From Petrolisthes cinctipes (Eukaryota > Arthropoda > Malacostraca > Decapoda > Porcellanidae), in NCBI GenBank assembly GCA_033782935.1, contig JAWQEG010000261.1, positions 333,501-397,500 on the forward strand: 64,000 nt of DNA, read 5' to 3'. The notes under the pieces are model-generated. The model saw only the letters and a program-made list of their open reading frames with translations. It was not told the origin of the DNA and searched no databases. A program made the translations under genes and the position numbers. Positions 18,728-28,853 of the stretch are shown here, in pieces. Numbering within the stretch: position 1 is the stretch's first letter; each line of letters starts with the position of its first letter.

Positions 18728-21700
18728 TCACATCACTCTGATCAGTTCGGTCTCCCTCAAGAAAGTCATCAATTTATCAGTCACACCACCATCCCCATCA
18801 CCTAAGAGAGCTGAGAGTGTGAAGGGGACTTTTACTGCATCGCAGTAACTTATGAGGGAAGCACGTTCCCCCACAAATCGCCGACAATGCAGGATGATAT
18901 GACTGATAGATAACACCGCATTGCAGGTGTTACAATGCGGTGGAAAACGTTTGTCTATATATGGTTCTAGGTGTGTTATCCTGGTGCAGTTGGTTCGCAC
19001 TCTTGCGAGGATTCTTTCTTCTAGTCTATTGGGCCGGTTGGCAGTGGCCCAATTACCCAGTTGAGGCTTGATGGTAGAGATGTTTAGTCTGGTCCACTGA
19101 CCTTGCCACAGAAGATGAATTGATTTCTTTCCGAGGGATAGACACGACTGTAAATCACGAGGGACGTCCCAAGTAACCTCGAGCTCTACAGCCGATTTTG
19201 CAAGTAAGTCTGCCCGTTCATTGCCATAAATACGACAATGCCCGGGCACCCAGATCAGAGTGAAGGACTTGTTGCATAAGTGCAACTTATTAATGATGCG
19301 ACCCTGGATTTCATTAGAAATAGTTTGACATGAGTTAATTGCCTGAAGGGCTGACTTGGAGTCTGAGAAAATGACTATTGAATTATGACGAGAATTTAGT
19401 GCATAGTCTATGGCTTTGTCTATAGCGAAAAGTTCTGCTGTAAACACAGATGTATGTATCGGCAATCTGTACCTATGTTCACATTCACTCGACCATACAC
19501 TCGCACCCCCACACTTTCATCTGACTTGGAGCCGTCAGTGTACACGTGATGAGACCCCAGGTGACTGCGGATGATACCACCAAACAGGTGGTGTATCTCC
19601 AACTCCGGCGCCTTTTCTTTTGATGATGGTAACCACGATGTGTTGACGCCGAAGTTGGGTGTCTCCCACGGTGGTATCTCGTTGATGGTAAACTTGTCGC
19701 AGTCCCCAAGGTCTATTTGTAGTTGTTCGGCTAGCAGGTGGAGGCGCACAGCCAGTGGCCTCCGTCTTCCGTGTTGAAGGTGGTGATGTTGTTGGAGGGA
19801 GGCACTGGCTACGTTGCCGATCTCCGACTTCCGGATCGTTGACATAGCGGTGTTGAGTGCGAGTTGATCCCGTCGAAGTCGGAGAGGAGGTATGTTCGCC
19901 TCCACCTCCATCCTAGCTACACGTGTACACTTCAGAGCTCCCAAACACACACGTAAACATTTATTCTGAAATACATCCAATCTTCCTAGTGTTGTATCTG
20001 ATGCCGATCCATACACCTGTGAGCCATAGTCTAGCTTTGTACGAATAAGGGTCTTATACACCATTAATAAAGATTTCCTGTCGGCTCCCCATGTCGTACC
20101 TGATAGGTACTTAAGGACATTTAAAGGTTTTTCACAACGAACAAGCAAATTATTAACATGATGTGTAAAATTTAATCTTTGGTCAAAATGAATTCCTAAA
20201 AATTTAACAGAATTATGAAATGGTACCGGTTGGCCATCTAACGTTACGTTAATTTGAGGTACTCTACGTTTACTGAAAATTACTCCGGCACACTTAGGCA
20301 CGGAAAACTTAAAGCCCCACTGTAAGGCCCATTGGTGGACAGAATCAAGCGCTGCTTGAATCCGTCCTACTGAAAACTGTGCATTACGTGACGAGTGCCA
20401 CATTGCACAATCATCAGCATACAACGAGTATTTAAGATTCCTGGGAACTAGAGCTGATGACAGAATATCATTGATCATGATGTTAAAAAGTGTTGGACTA
20501 AGCACGCTTCCCTGTGGCACCCCGTTCTCTTGGACAAAAATGTCCGATGTTACATTACAGGGAAGGGTGACAGAAAAAGTTCTGTCACGCAAAAAGTTGT
20601 TGATGAAAATGGGCAAATTACCTCTTAAACCATAACCGTGAAGCTTCATCAGTATACCGTGTCGCCATGTCATGTCATAGGCTTTATGGATGTCCAAGAA
20701 CACCCCTACCATGAATTATTTATTGGCAAATGCCTTTGAAATGCAATGCTCCAGGTTCATCAGGTGATCAACTGTGCTCCGGTGTCTCCGGAAGCCACAT
20801 TGTCGATCACTCAATAAACCCTTCGCTTCTAAAACAAAAAGTAGCCTATTATTTATCATTCTTTCCATGACTTTACAGAGGCAAGAAGTCAATGCAATAG
20901 GTCGAAATGAACTGGGATTCACAAGACGACCAGACTGTTTAGGTATCGGTATGACCCACGCAAAGTGCCATGAGTTTGGGAAGGTGTTAGACACCCAAAT
21001 CTCATTATACAGTGCTAGCAACCTGACCAGGTTATCCTGGCCAAGATGCCGGATCATACCGTACGTTATGGTGTCAGGTCCAGGACTGGTGTCTTTACAG
21101 GATCTTAGGGCAAGGAGAAGTTCGTCTATCGTAAACTCCCGGTTGTATGGGTAGTCTACGTTTTCTGTGGCAAAGTCTATCTCTTGTAGTTCAGCCATAC
21201 GTTTGTGATGGAGAAAACGTTGGTCGTAATTGGCTGAACTACTTACTTTTGAGAAACTCCTAGCAAGTACGTTTGCTACGTCCACGGGATCGTCGTAGAT
21301 ATTATTGTCCACTTGAAGAGTGGTGATGGGGGTATACGGGCGTTTGTTATTTAATATCCTTATAGTGGACCAGACTTTAGTGAGTGGTGTAAAACGATTC
21401 TCCGTGGACACAAACGACCGCCAAGAGTCCCTTTTAGCTCTATTAATTACTCTCCTTGCCTCAGCCCTCGCCCGTTTGTAAGCTATAAAGTTGTTCTGAG
21501 TTGGCTGTTTGTCAAAAATCCTGTATCTCCCATTACGTTTCCTTAATGCCTCTCGGCAATCCGTTGACCACCAATGTGCTTCACGCTTATTTCGAATTAT
21601 AGAGGTTTTGGGAATAGCAACCTCGGCTGCGTGTAAAATGTTTTGTGTTACATTTCGCATCTTTTCATCTATGGTCTCCCCGGACATATCTAGGTCGACG

Positions 21701-22410
21701 ATCCTCCCGAAAGACCCCCAATCTGCTCTCTTAAAATTGAACTTTGGCACCAAAGGGGCCGAAACAGTATGACTTGAATAAGAGAGACAGATGGGAAAGT
21801 GGTCACTACCAAGGGAGTCGGACTCAGGATGCCAAGAAATATCCTGGTGTATATCCGGGGAGGCCAGAGACAAATCGATAGACGAAAAGTTGCCAGAACG
21901 ATCGTCAACCCTGGTGGCTTGGCCATCGTTCAGGAGGCAGAGGTTGGATTGTAGTATAATGTCTGCCATCTGCCCTCCGCGAGCATCAGTTCTTAAGCTT
22001 CCCCACTGACAGTGATGGGCATTAAAGTCGCCCAGTATTAATTTTTTACCTGTGAGTTGACTAAATAAATTATGAAATGAATCACTGTCAATGGGGCTGC
22101 GTGGCGGACAGTAAAGAGAGCAGATGGATATGTAGGTGTTGTGTAATTTTACTCTGCAAGCAACGGCTTCCAGAGTAGTGTTTAATGTTATTTGTGTCTG
22201 TGGATATGATTTGTGTGTGTATATTGCTACTCCGTGTCCATCGTTTCTCCTGTATGCGTTGTAATGTTTAAATTGTGTTGGGTCAGAGTAATTCTCCAAC
22301 CCTGTCTCCTGTAAACAGACGACGTCTGGCCTGTGTGTGTGTAATAATATTGATATGTTGTTCAATTTATTCCCAAGACTTCTACAATTCCACTGTAGTA
22401 CAGTGAACAT
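18728..22410 (-). pseudogene. A3 ORF2: endonuclease, RT, RNase H (one nonsense codon, one frameshift)
   Basis: ORF2 starts at the ATG at 22410 (MFTVLQWNCRSLG), six bases after the ORF1 stop. Endonuclease motifs: QWNCRSLG, VCLQETGLE, ILGDFNAHHCQWGS, LGSDHFPICLS. RT follows (FRPIALTSCLCKVMER, about residue 505; CGFRRHRSTVDHL). A TAA near 20716 sits where family C has Gln before the FLDI..AYDMTW motif. The frame then reopens through GVPQGSVLSPTLFN and YADD (near 20415). At about 19505 two extra C residues, absent from A2, shift the frame inside RNase H just after YTDGSKSDESVG. The rest (AELFAI, FSDSKSALQ, GNERADLLA, C-terminal CNTCNAVLSISH) is in the new frame down to TGA at 18728. Confidence 0.93.
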
Positions 22411-22416
22411 GGCGAT

Positions 22417-23727
22417 TTAAGAGTTACGGGGTCGGCCTGAGCGCTTAGTCTTCTTGTGCCGCCCGCCGCGTGGCGAGTAGCTACCGGGGGACCTTTCCCG
22501 GTTCATTGCTTCCTCATCAATGGTGAGTCTCCCAGACTCCACCGAGGAAGAGCTATCCCTTCTCTCCCCCGATGAAGTGGGAGTAGGGTGTGTGCAAGGA
22601 AGTGACTTGTTTGGTTTTAGGGTGGTGTAGTTAATTTTGTCATACTTGTCTGACTTCTTTTGTTTCTCTGACTGCAAAGCAGCTGCAGCCTGAGAATAGG
22701 AGTTAGTAGATTTGGTAATAGTCTTAGAGGGGGTAATAATAGTAGGTGTAGTAGTAGAGTGATCAGCCTGTTCGCTCGGCTCTGACTCAGTCTGAGTACA
22801 AATGGTACACATCACGGGTCGAGATATCACCGCCGATGCATACGAGACATTGGGTGATGGGGTCGCTTGCGATCCCATCACCGCCTTCCTCGCATCATGA
22901 TAGGAGATACCTCGCACTGCCTTCACCGAGCAGACCTCCTTCTCCAGCTTCCACTTGGGACAATCCCTCGAGAAAGTGGAGTGAGTACCCTTACAATGAA
23001 AGCAGGAGAGCTCCACTGATGTGCACTTTTCCTCAGCATGGCCAGGCGTCGCGCACCTGCCACACACTGGAGAAGAAGCCTTACAAGTACGATTTCCGTG
23101 TCCATAAATCTGACAGTTCAAGCATCTAAGAGGGTTGGGGATAAAGGGTCTTACTTTAACAATTTCATAACCAATTTTGACAGTTTCAGGAAGTGAAACT
23201 TTGCCAAAAGTCAAAATTAGGGTTGCAGTCTTCTTCCTTATACCATCCTTTAATCGTGTAATAAATCTAGCGTCAATTATATCTTGATTCTTCATTTCCT
23301 CATTTATTTCTGTTTCTTCCATCATCATTAAATCCCTACAGGTGATTACTCCCCTGCAGGAATTCATGGCTTGAGGAATCTTGGCTTCAACTTCATAATT
23401 GTGAATCTGACGTAATTTTAGCAAAGTGGCTACTTGTTTAGAATTGAATGTTTTTACTAGGAGGTCTCCAGATGCAAGTTTTTTTACTGATTCAACCACA
23501 CCAGCCCAGCCATCAATAACCTTTTGAACAATGAAAGGATTGAGGCCGGCTAGTGGGGCCGAACCAGTGGCATGTAACATAACAAAAGATGCATTTTTAA
23601 CGTCTATGTCAAGGGGTGTTCGAGTCTCGGTTCGTCCGTCATTCCGTGGTTCGTTAGTTCGTGGTGGTGGTCGGTCATGGCCGCCTCCTCCGCTATACGG
23701 AGGAGGGGTTGGGAGGGAAGGCAACAT
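22417..23727 (-). CDS. A3 ORF1: gag-like zinc-knuckle protein
   Basis: An intact ORF of 436 residues. I chose the ATG at 23727 (MLPSLPTPPPYSGGGG). An upstream TTG at 23745 also keeps the frame, but it is not an ATG and A1 and A2 share the same ATG. Layout: Pro/Gly-rich N-terminus; conserved region with NPFIVQKVIDGWAG and GVITCRDLMMMEE; LPETVKIGYEIVKVRPFIPN; three knuckles (CLNCQIYGHGNRTC, CGRCATPGHAEEKC, CFHCKGTHSTFSRDC); Ser/Thr-rich linker; basic tail ending SGRPRNS. It is expected to bind element RNA. ORF2 begins six bases downstream, so stop-restart translation is plausible. Confidence 0.92.
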   Translation of the reverse strand: MLPSLPTPPPYSGGGGHDRPPPRTNEPRNDGRTETRTPLDIDVKNASFVMLHATGSAPLAGLNPFIVQKVIDGWAGVVESVKKLASGDLLVKTFNSKQVATLLKLRQIHNYEVEAKIPQAMNSCRGVITCRDLMMMEETEINEEMKNQDIIDARFITRLKDGIRKKTATLILTFGKVSLPETVKIGYEIVKVRPFIPNPLRCLNCQIYGHGNRTCKASSPVCGRCATPGHAEEKCTSVELSCFHCKGTHSTFSRDCPKWKLEKEVCSVKAVRGISYHDARKAVMGSQATPSPNVSYASAVISRPVMCTICTQTESEPSEQADHSTTTPTIITPSKTITKSTNSYSQAAAALQSEKQKKSDKYDKINYTTLKPNKSLPCTHPTPTSSGERRDSSSSVESGRLTIDEEAMNRERSPGSYSPRGGRHKKTKRSGRPRNS

Positions 23728-24113
23728 AGTAACCACTTCCCCCAAGGATGGAGGGAAGTGGGAAGAGGAAAAGAAAACACCAGATAAGGATGATACCAGC
23801 CCTAATTAACTAATGTTTGAGATCAACCTCTCAACCCACACTAAGGTGGTCCGTCTGTGTCTATTCACACCCAGAGCTATCAGTGGGGGAGTCCACCATA
23901 GGTAGGAGGCAAAGTTGATCTCAATATAAAGATATATACACCTACTATATCTTCTACCAGCTATGGAGGGAATGAATACTAGCTAATCCTAGTGGTCACC
24001 AGAAGGGCGAAAAAAAAAGAAACTACTGCCGGTGCGGCAGGCTCTGGCAGCTAGAGGAGAGAGCATAAAAACATACAACCTCTCTCTCCACGACCCAGTC
24101 TCAAAGTCCCCTC
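23728..24113 (-). promoter_or_regulatory. A3 5'UTR / probable internal promoter region
   Basis: About 390 bp is shared with A1 and A2. It contains a possible stem at about 24028-24042 (TGCCGGTGCGGCAGG) and a (GAG)n-like stretch near the 5' end. After the shared 10-mer, the first bases differ among A copies (GA, GGG or GAGGG before GACTTTGAGAC), consistent with imprecise 5' joining. Promoter function is inferred from LINE biology. Confidence 0.5.
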
Positions 24114-24123
24114 TGTTCAGTCA
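24114..24123 (-). repeat. Junction J3: target 10-mer between A3 and C1
   Basis: TGTTCAGTCA separates the A3 5' end from the family C 3' end (TCCTTCC then TTGTTGGATTTC on +). This shows two different families using the same target. Confidence 0.87.
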
Positions 24124-24329
24124 TCCTTCCTTGTTGGATTTCTTGGCTATCGACCAGAGGCATATAGCCAAAGATCATTAAGCCATTGGATCCATTTTAT
24201 TATATCAATTTATATAAGGTCATAAAGTTTTGTCTCCCTCAGAAAACTCATTAATTTGTTTATAATATTCTTGTCATCTGCTAGTAAATTGTTGATGGTG
24301 AAAGCTAATTTTTTAAGTTGGAAATATTT
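24124..24329 (-). other. C1 3'UTR with terminal stem-loop
   Basis: Short 3'UTR. The stem TTGGCTAT (24143-24150) pairs with ATAGCCAA (24164-24171) around a 13-base loop. The loop-side bases CGACC and the downstream CATTAAG are also found at the same place in family A, which suggests a shared 3' recognition structure for the reverse transcriptase. Confidence 0.75.
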
Positions 24330-27300
24330 TTAAATTTTATTACGTTGATTTTCATATTCATTGCAGAAAATTAATACATGACTTATTGACATTATTGTAT
24401 TGCAATATTGACAATTAGGGGGAAAATTTCGATTTACATATGGTTCAAGGTGGGTGAACCATGTGGCATTGACCCTAAGACGGGCCAACACCACCTCGTC
24501 CCTGCGACTACGCCATGATGACGTAGCCCAGGGTTCAATAAGTGTTCTTACTTTATTTCTGATGTCTAATCTGGTCCACTGCCTTTGCCACAGGAGATGA
24601 ATTCGAGACTTAATGAGGGAAACAAAACACCTGAGATCCGTACGGACTATGCTAATGTCCAGATCAACAGTTGACCCGGCTAGTATATCAGCCTGTTCAT
24701 TGCCATAGATACCATAATGTGAAGGTACCCATATTAGCTTGATTGATTTATTGGCACAAAACAGCTTACTAATGATATTACCCTGTATTTCGTTGTTAGT
24801 TGTATTTAAGGATTTAATAGCTTGAAGTGAACTTAATGAATCTGTAAAAATAACTATCCTATCGTGGGTCGTCGATAAGGCAAAATCCAAAGCTTTATTA
24901 ATAGCAAAAAGTTCAGCAATAAAAATAGATGTATGAATCGGCAGTCTGAATCTTAACTGACATTCAGTCGACCATACACCTGCACCCACACATTCATCCG
25001 TCTTGGAACCGTCGGTATACAGATGGAAATATGAAAGATGTTGAACAATTATCTCACGAAACCTCTGGTGTACCTCCACCTCCGGCACCCGGGATTTAAC
25101 CCCTGGCAGCCAGGAATCCACAATAGTGAAGGGGGGTGTTACCCAGGGTGCAATATTTACTAAAACCAGGGAATCGATTGTTGATAATTCTATACCGACA
25201 CACTCTACGAGGTGGTGGAGTCTTGCTCTGAGGGACCTCACGCCAGTGCCCTCCGGGGCCGTGCGACGCCCAGGCGGACGACTCGGTCCCTCTGCCAGGG
25301 GCCTAGCGCCATGGCCCCCCGGGTGCTGTTGCCGTAGCAAGGCATTCCCGGGAAGATGACTCGGCACCCTGGATTTCTTAGCACAGTATACTAACAGTTG
25401 TTGATCTCGTCTCAATCGGAGGGGAGGCACTTGTGACTCCACCTCTAGACGCTCGATTCGAGTGCAACGTAGGGCTCCAAGACACACACGCAAACACGCA
25501 TTCTGCACAACATCCAAACCTTTCAACACAGACTCAGATGCCGAACCATACACTATTGACCCATAATCTACTCTAGATCTAATCAGGGATTTATATAGCA
25601 TTAGCAATGACTTCCTATCTGCTCCCCATTGAGTACCAGAAATGCACTTCAGCAAATTGAGTGCTTTTAAACATTTAATTTTTAATTGACTGACATGGAC
25701 TCGCCATGTCAATCGACTGTCAAAATGCAGTCCAAGAAATTTAGTAGAATTTTGAATAGGTAGGGGGTTGACACCCATAGTCAGCCTGACGTCTGGCTTC
25801 TTCCTATGAGTGAAAATAACCCCTACACTCTTTCTTACTGAAAACTTAAAACCCCACTGGAGGCCCCAATTGTGAATCAAATCCAGTGCCAATTGGATCC
25901 GAGTTGCCGAAAACTCTGCATTACAGCTGGAGTGCCATATCGCACAGTCGTCGGCGTACAGTGAGTATTTAAGATTTCGAGGAGGAGCTGGTAGAATGTC
26001 ATTGATCATACATAGAAATAAGGTCGGAGACAGAACACTCCCCTGGGGCACCCCATTTGCCTGGACAAATATGTCCGAGAAAGTGACTGTGTCCGAAAAA
26101 AGCTTGACAGAGAAAGTTCTGTCAGAAATGAAATTCTTAACAAAAAAGGGCAGGTTACCGCGTAATCCCATCGCATATAGTTTCCTGAGGAGGCCATGTC
26201 GCCAAGTCATGTCGTAGGCTTTTTCAATGTCTAAAAATACTGCAATCAAAAATTGTTTTTTGGCAAATGCCTCTTGAATTTGAACTTCCAGGTTCACTAG
26301 CTGATCGAGCGTCTGGCGACCTTTACGGAAGCCACACTGCTCGTCAACCAGCAAATTCCTGGAATTTAAAAAATGCAATAGCCTACGATTAACAATTCGT
26401 TCCATGACCTTGCATAAGCAACTTGTGAGCGCAATAGGGCGATACGATGAAGTCGATCTGGGGTCCCCCCCTCCTTTCGGTATGGGAATGACATGTGCAA
26501 AGTGCCACGAGTTTGGAAAGGTGTGACCCCTCCAAATCTCGTTAAACACTTGCAACATCTTGACCATGGAATCATGATCAAGATGCTTTATCATCTCATA
26601 TCGAATCTCATCGGGTCCTGGGGATGTCCCACTACAGGCTCCTAGGGCTTGGACAAGCTCTTGCATTGTTAGATCACTGTTGTAATCTAATTCATCTCCT
26701 GTGGCAAAGTCAATATGCTGCAGCTCTGATGCTTCCTTGATGGACAGGAAAGCTGGATGGTAATTTTCAGAGCTGCTAGCAAAAGAGAACTGCCTGGCGA
26801 GGGCGTTAGCAATGTCTCTAGGTTCGTCATAATTGATGTTATTAAAAGTGATGTTGGTAATATTATTAGATATTTTTTTCTTATTTAATTTTCTTACAGT
26901 GGACCAGACTTGGGAAATTGATGTTTCACTGTTGATACTAGAGACAAAGCATCGCCAGGAGTCTCGTTTGGCTTGTCTGATGGTTCGACGAGCCCTAGCT
27001 CTCGCAAGTTTATACTTGCGAACGTTCTCATCACTAATGCGATTTTTGAAAAGCCTGTAGGCTCTATTCCTCTCACACAGTACCCTGCGGCAATCTGGCG
27101 TCCACCATGGAACTCTATGCTTTGCGCTATCTACCGAAGTCTTAGGAATTGTTGCCATTGCGGCTTTGAGGATATTATCTTGAATATTATTTACTTTATC
27201 ATCAATGGTTTCTCCAACAATTTCAATATTGACACCCTTTGTGAAGGACACCCAGTCTGCTTTTTTTACGTTAAATTTAGGTGCTGAAGGCTTTTTAATA

Positions 27301-27950
27301 GTGTCGCTTTTAAATTTAATCACAATAGGAAAATGGTCGCTTCCCAATGAGTCGTCAAAGGGTAGCCACTGGCAAGAGGCTGCAATAGATGGGGAGACCA
27401 GAGATAGGTCAAGGACGCTAAAATTACCAGTATTATCATCAACTCTCGTCGGACTACCGTCGTTCAGAAGAACCAAATTGGAATCACTGATTAGCCTAGC
27501 CATCTGTTCCCCCTTTCTGTCATCCTGCAGGGAACCCCATAACGTATGATGAGCATTAAAATCACCTACAATTAATTTTCTACAGGGCAGACTGTCCTGT
27601 AGATCAAAAACATCATCATAAGTTACTGTATCAGGAGGACAGTAGACAGAACAGATAGTCAGGTAGGTGCCACCGAATTTTACTCTGCAAGCGACACTTT
27701 CCAGAGGAAAATTACAGGGCACATCAGTGAAAGGGAGGTTATGGCGGATGTAAATTGCCACTCCACCTCCACCCCTCCCCCCACGGTCCCTCCTAATTAA
27801 CTTGTAGTTCCGAAGCTGAACAACCTCGTCTTCGACTTGGTCGTTCAGATGAGTTTCCTGAAGGGCAATAATATCGGCAGCGTAAGAACAAGCCAAAAGT
27901 TTAAGTTCATTTAATCTAGCTCTAAGACTTCGACAGTTCCATTGGAGTAT
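24330..27950 (-). CDS. C1 ORF2: endonuclease, RT, RNase H
   Basis: An open frame of about 1200 residues. Endonuclease: LQWNCRSLRARLNEL, IIALQETHLND, IVGDFNAHHTLWGS, LGSDHFPIVIKF. RT: VIPIPKGGGDPRSTSSYRP, CGFRKGRQTLDQL, FLDIEKAYDMTW, GVPQGSVLSPTLF, catalytic YADD (near 25960). A Pro/Gly/His-rich linker follows (about 25200-25370), then RNase H (LYTDGSKTDECVGAG, AELFAINKAL, FTDSLSSLQ, GNEQADILAGS) and a C-terminal CX2C motif (CQYCNTIMSISH). At the place where family A has its ORF2 ATG, this copy has ATA at 27950-27948, two bases after the ancestral ORF1 stop. The first codon is therefore uncertain and I report the frame from there. No internal stop is visible. Confidence 0.88.
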   Translation of the reverse strand: MLQWNCRSLRARLNELKLLACSYAADIIALQETHLNDQVEDEVVQLRNYKLIRRDRGGRGGGGVAIYIRHNLPFTDVPCNFPLESVACRVKFGGTYLTICSVYCPPDTVTYDDVFDLQDSLPCRKLIVGDFNAHHTLWGSLQDDRKGEQMARLISDSNLVLLNDGSPTRVDDNTGNFSVLDLSLVSPSIAASCQWLPFDDSLGSDHFPIVIKFKSDTIKKPSAPKFNVKKADWVSFTKGVNIEIVGETIDDKVNNIQDNILKAAMATIPKTSVDSAKHRVPWWTPDCRRVLCERNRAYRLFKNRISDENVRKYKLARARARRTIRQAKRDSWRCFVSSINSETSISQVWSTVRKLNKKKISNNITNITFNNINYDEPRDIANALARQFSFASSSENYHPAFLSIKEASELQHIDFATGDELDYNSDLTMQELVQALGACSGTSPGPDEIRYEMIKHLDHDSMVKMLQVFNEIWRGHTFPNSWHFAHVIPIPKGGGDPRSTSSYRPIALTSCLCKVMERIVNRRLLHFLNSRNLLVDEQCGFRKGRQTLDQLVNLEVQIQEAFAKKQFLIAVFLDIEKAYDMTWRHGLLRKLYAMGLRGNLPFFVKNFISDRTFSVKLFSDTVTFSDIFVQANGVPQGSVLSPTLFLCMINDILPAPPRNLKYSLYADDCAIWHSSCNAEFSATRIQLALDLIHNWGLQWGFKFSVRKSVGVIFTHRKKPDVRLTMGVNPLPIQNSTKFLGLHFDSRLTWRVHVSQLKIKCLKALNLLKCISGTQWGADRKSLLMLYKSLIRSRVDYGSIVYGSASESVLKGLDVVQNACLRVCLGALRCTRIERLEVESQVPPLRLRRDQQLLVYCAKKSRVPSHLPGNALLRQQHPGGHGARPLAEGPSRPPGRRTAPEGTGVRSLRARLHHLVECVGIELSTIDSLVLVNIAPWVTPPFTIVDSWLPGVKSRVPEVEVHQRFREIIVQHLSYFHLYTDGSKTDECVGAGVWSTECQLRFRLPIHTSIFIAELFAINKALDFALSTTHDRIVIFTDSLSSLQAIKSLNTTNNEIQGNIISKLFCANKSIKLIWVPSHYGIYGNEQADILAGSTVDLDISIVRTDLRCFVSLIKSRIHLLWQRQWTRLDIRNKVRTLIEPWATSSWRSRRDEVVLARLRVNATWFTHLEPYVNRNFPPNCQYCNTIMSISHVLIFCNEYENQRNKI

Positions 27951-27964
27951 GGTTAGCGCGAAGA

Positions 27965-28543
27965 TTATCGCTGTTTATGGGGTTTCTTGGAGCCTTGTTC
28001 GTCTGGCCGAACCTTTTTGTGCTGGGAGGGAAGACCCTCTTCCTCCTCTGCACTTCCCGGGGACCTCCCGCGGGCAGGTTTCGCGACGGTAGTCTCCATC
28101 GCCTGTTCCTCTCCATGAGGTACAGAGCCAGTCCTCGAACGGCTCGTCTCGCGACGAACCGGACGACTCCCGGATGTAGGCTTCATGGGAGTCACCTGAG
28201 CGAGAACATGAGATTTTGAAGCTGATACGGTATCATCAGCTTTGTGGTGCTTCTTTTGCTGGGTTGATTCAACAACTTCTAATTTCTTTGTCAAACTTTC
28301 TACTAGCAACGTTAATTTACTTACAGTATCCTTCAAGTCTTTAATTTCGTTATCTTTAGCTTGGATAGCCACGTTAACATTTGTTGTAGTTACAGGAGCA
28401 GTGGTGCCAGTCATAGCTGCAGCATAGGAAACTGTGGGAGTTTGGTTAACCCCCTCCACCTTCCTCTTTGCCTCACCATAACTGACATCATGAGCCCTCA
28501 TGTATGCCATTGCTTCAGTCTCCACTTTAAGGCTCCTGCAGTC
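27965..28543 (-). pseudogene. C1 ORF1, C-terminal part (cut off by B2)
   Basis: This is the C-terminal region of family C ORF1 after the zinc knuckles: GDCRSLKVETEAMAYMRAHD, a heptad-like stretch around IQAKDNEIKDLKDTVSKLTLLVESL, and a basic tail ending GSKKPHKQR. It stops at 27965, four codons earlier than C2 because AAA became TAA. The open frame running on into B2 beyond 28544 is foreign. The N-terminal part is at 34235-35009. Confidence 0.88.
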
Positions 28544-28554
28544 ACCTGCACTTG
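28544..28554. repeat. Target-site duplication of LINE B2 (left copy)
   Basis: ACCTGCACTTG is repeated at 34224-34234. The uninterrupted site is visible in C2 near 40279 (CACCTGCACTTGCCTCG). Confidence 0.93.
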
Positions 28555-28853
28555 CAGTCTCGCTCCAGAACAGGTGGAGTGTGGACGTACTCGTGGCGCT
28601 CTGCTTCCATTCTCGTTTGTGTTGTTGTTTTGTGTTGTTTTGGAGTTCTTGTTTGTGTTTTTTGTGTTGTTTGTGAGTTCTTGTTTGTGTGTTGCTGTTT
28701 CTGTGGTGTTGCTGGTGTTGTTTGTCTGTTGTGGTTCTGTGTATAGTTTTGTTGTGATTGTCTGTGTGTGTGTGTGTGTGTGTGTCCCTGGCTGATTGAG
28801 TGTTTAGTTGTTTGTGTTGTTGTTTCCTTTCCATCTAGGCCTTGCCTGGCCTG
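28555..28853 (+). promoter_or_regulatory. B2 5'UTR / probable internal promoter
   Basis: About 300 bp, rich in TTGTG/GTT repeats with a (GT)n tract near 28762-28784, matching the other full-length B copies. Promoter role inferred. Confidence 0.5.

Larger units (their letters stand above)
18195..24113 (-). mobile_element. Full-length LINE family A copy A3
   Basis: A3 is the most complete family A copy, 5.9 kb, with poly(A) tail, 3' hairpin, AAT-rich 3'UTR, ORF2, ORF1 and a 5'UTR of nearly 390 bp. ORF1 is intact. ORF2 has one nonsense codon and one 2-bp insertion. It is flanked on both sides by the TGTTCAGTCA 10-mer. Domain content (zinc-knuckle ORF1; APE, RT, RNase H in ORF2) places it in the I group of non-LTR elements. 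It is clearly related to family C, with the RT strongly similar by eye. Confidence 0.94.
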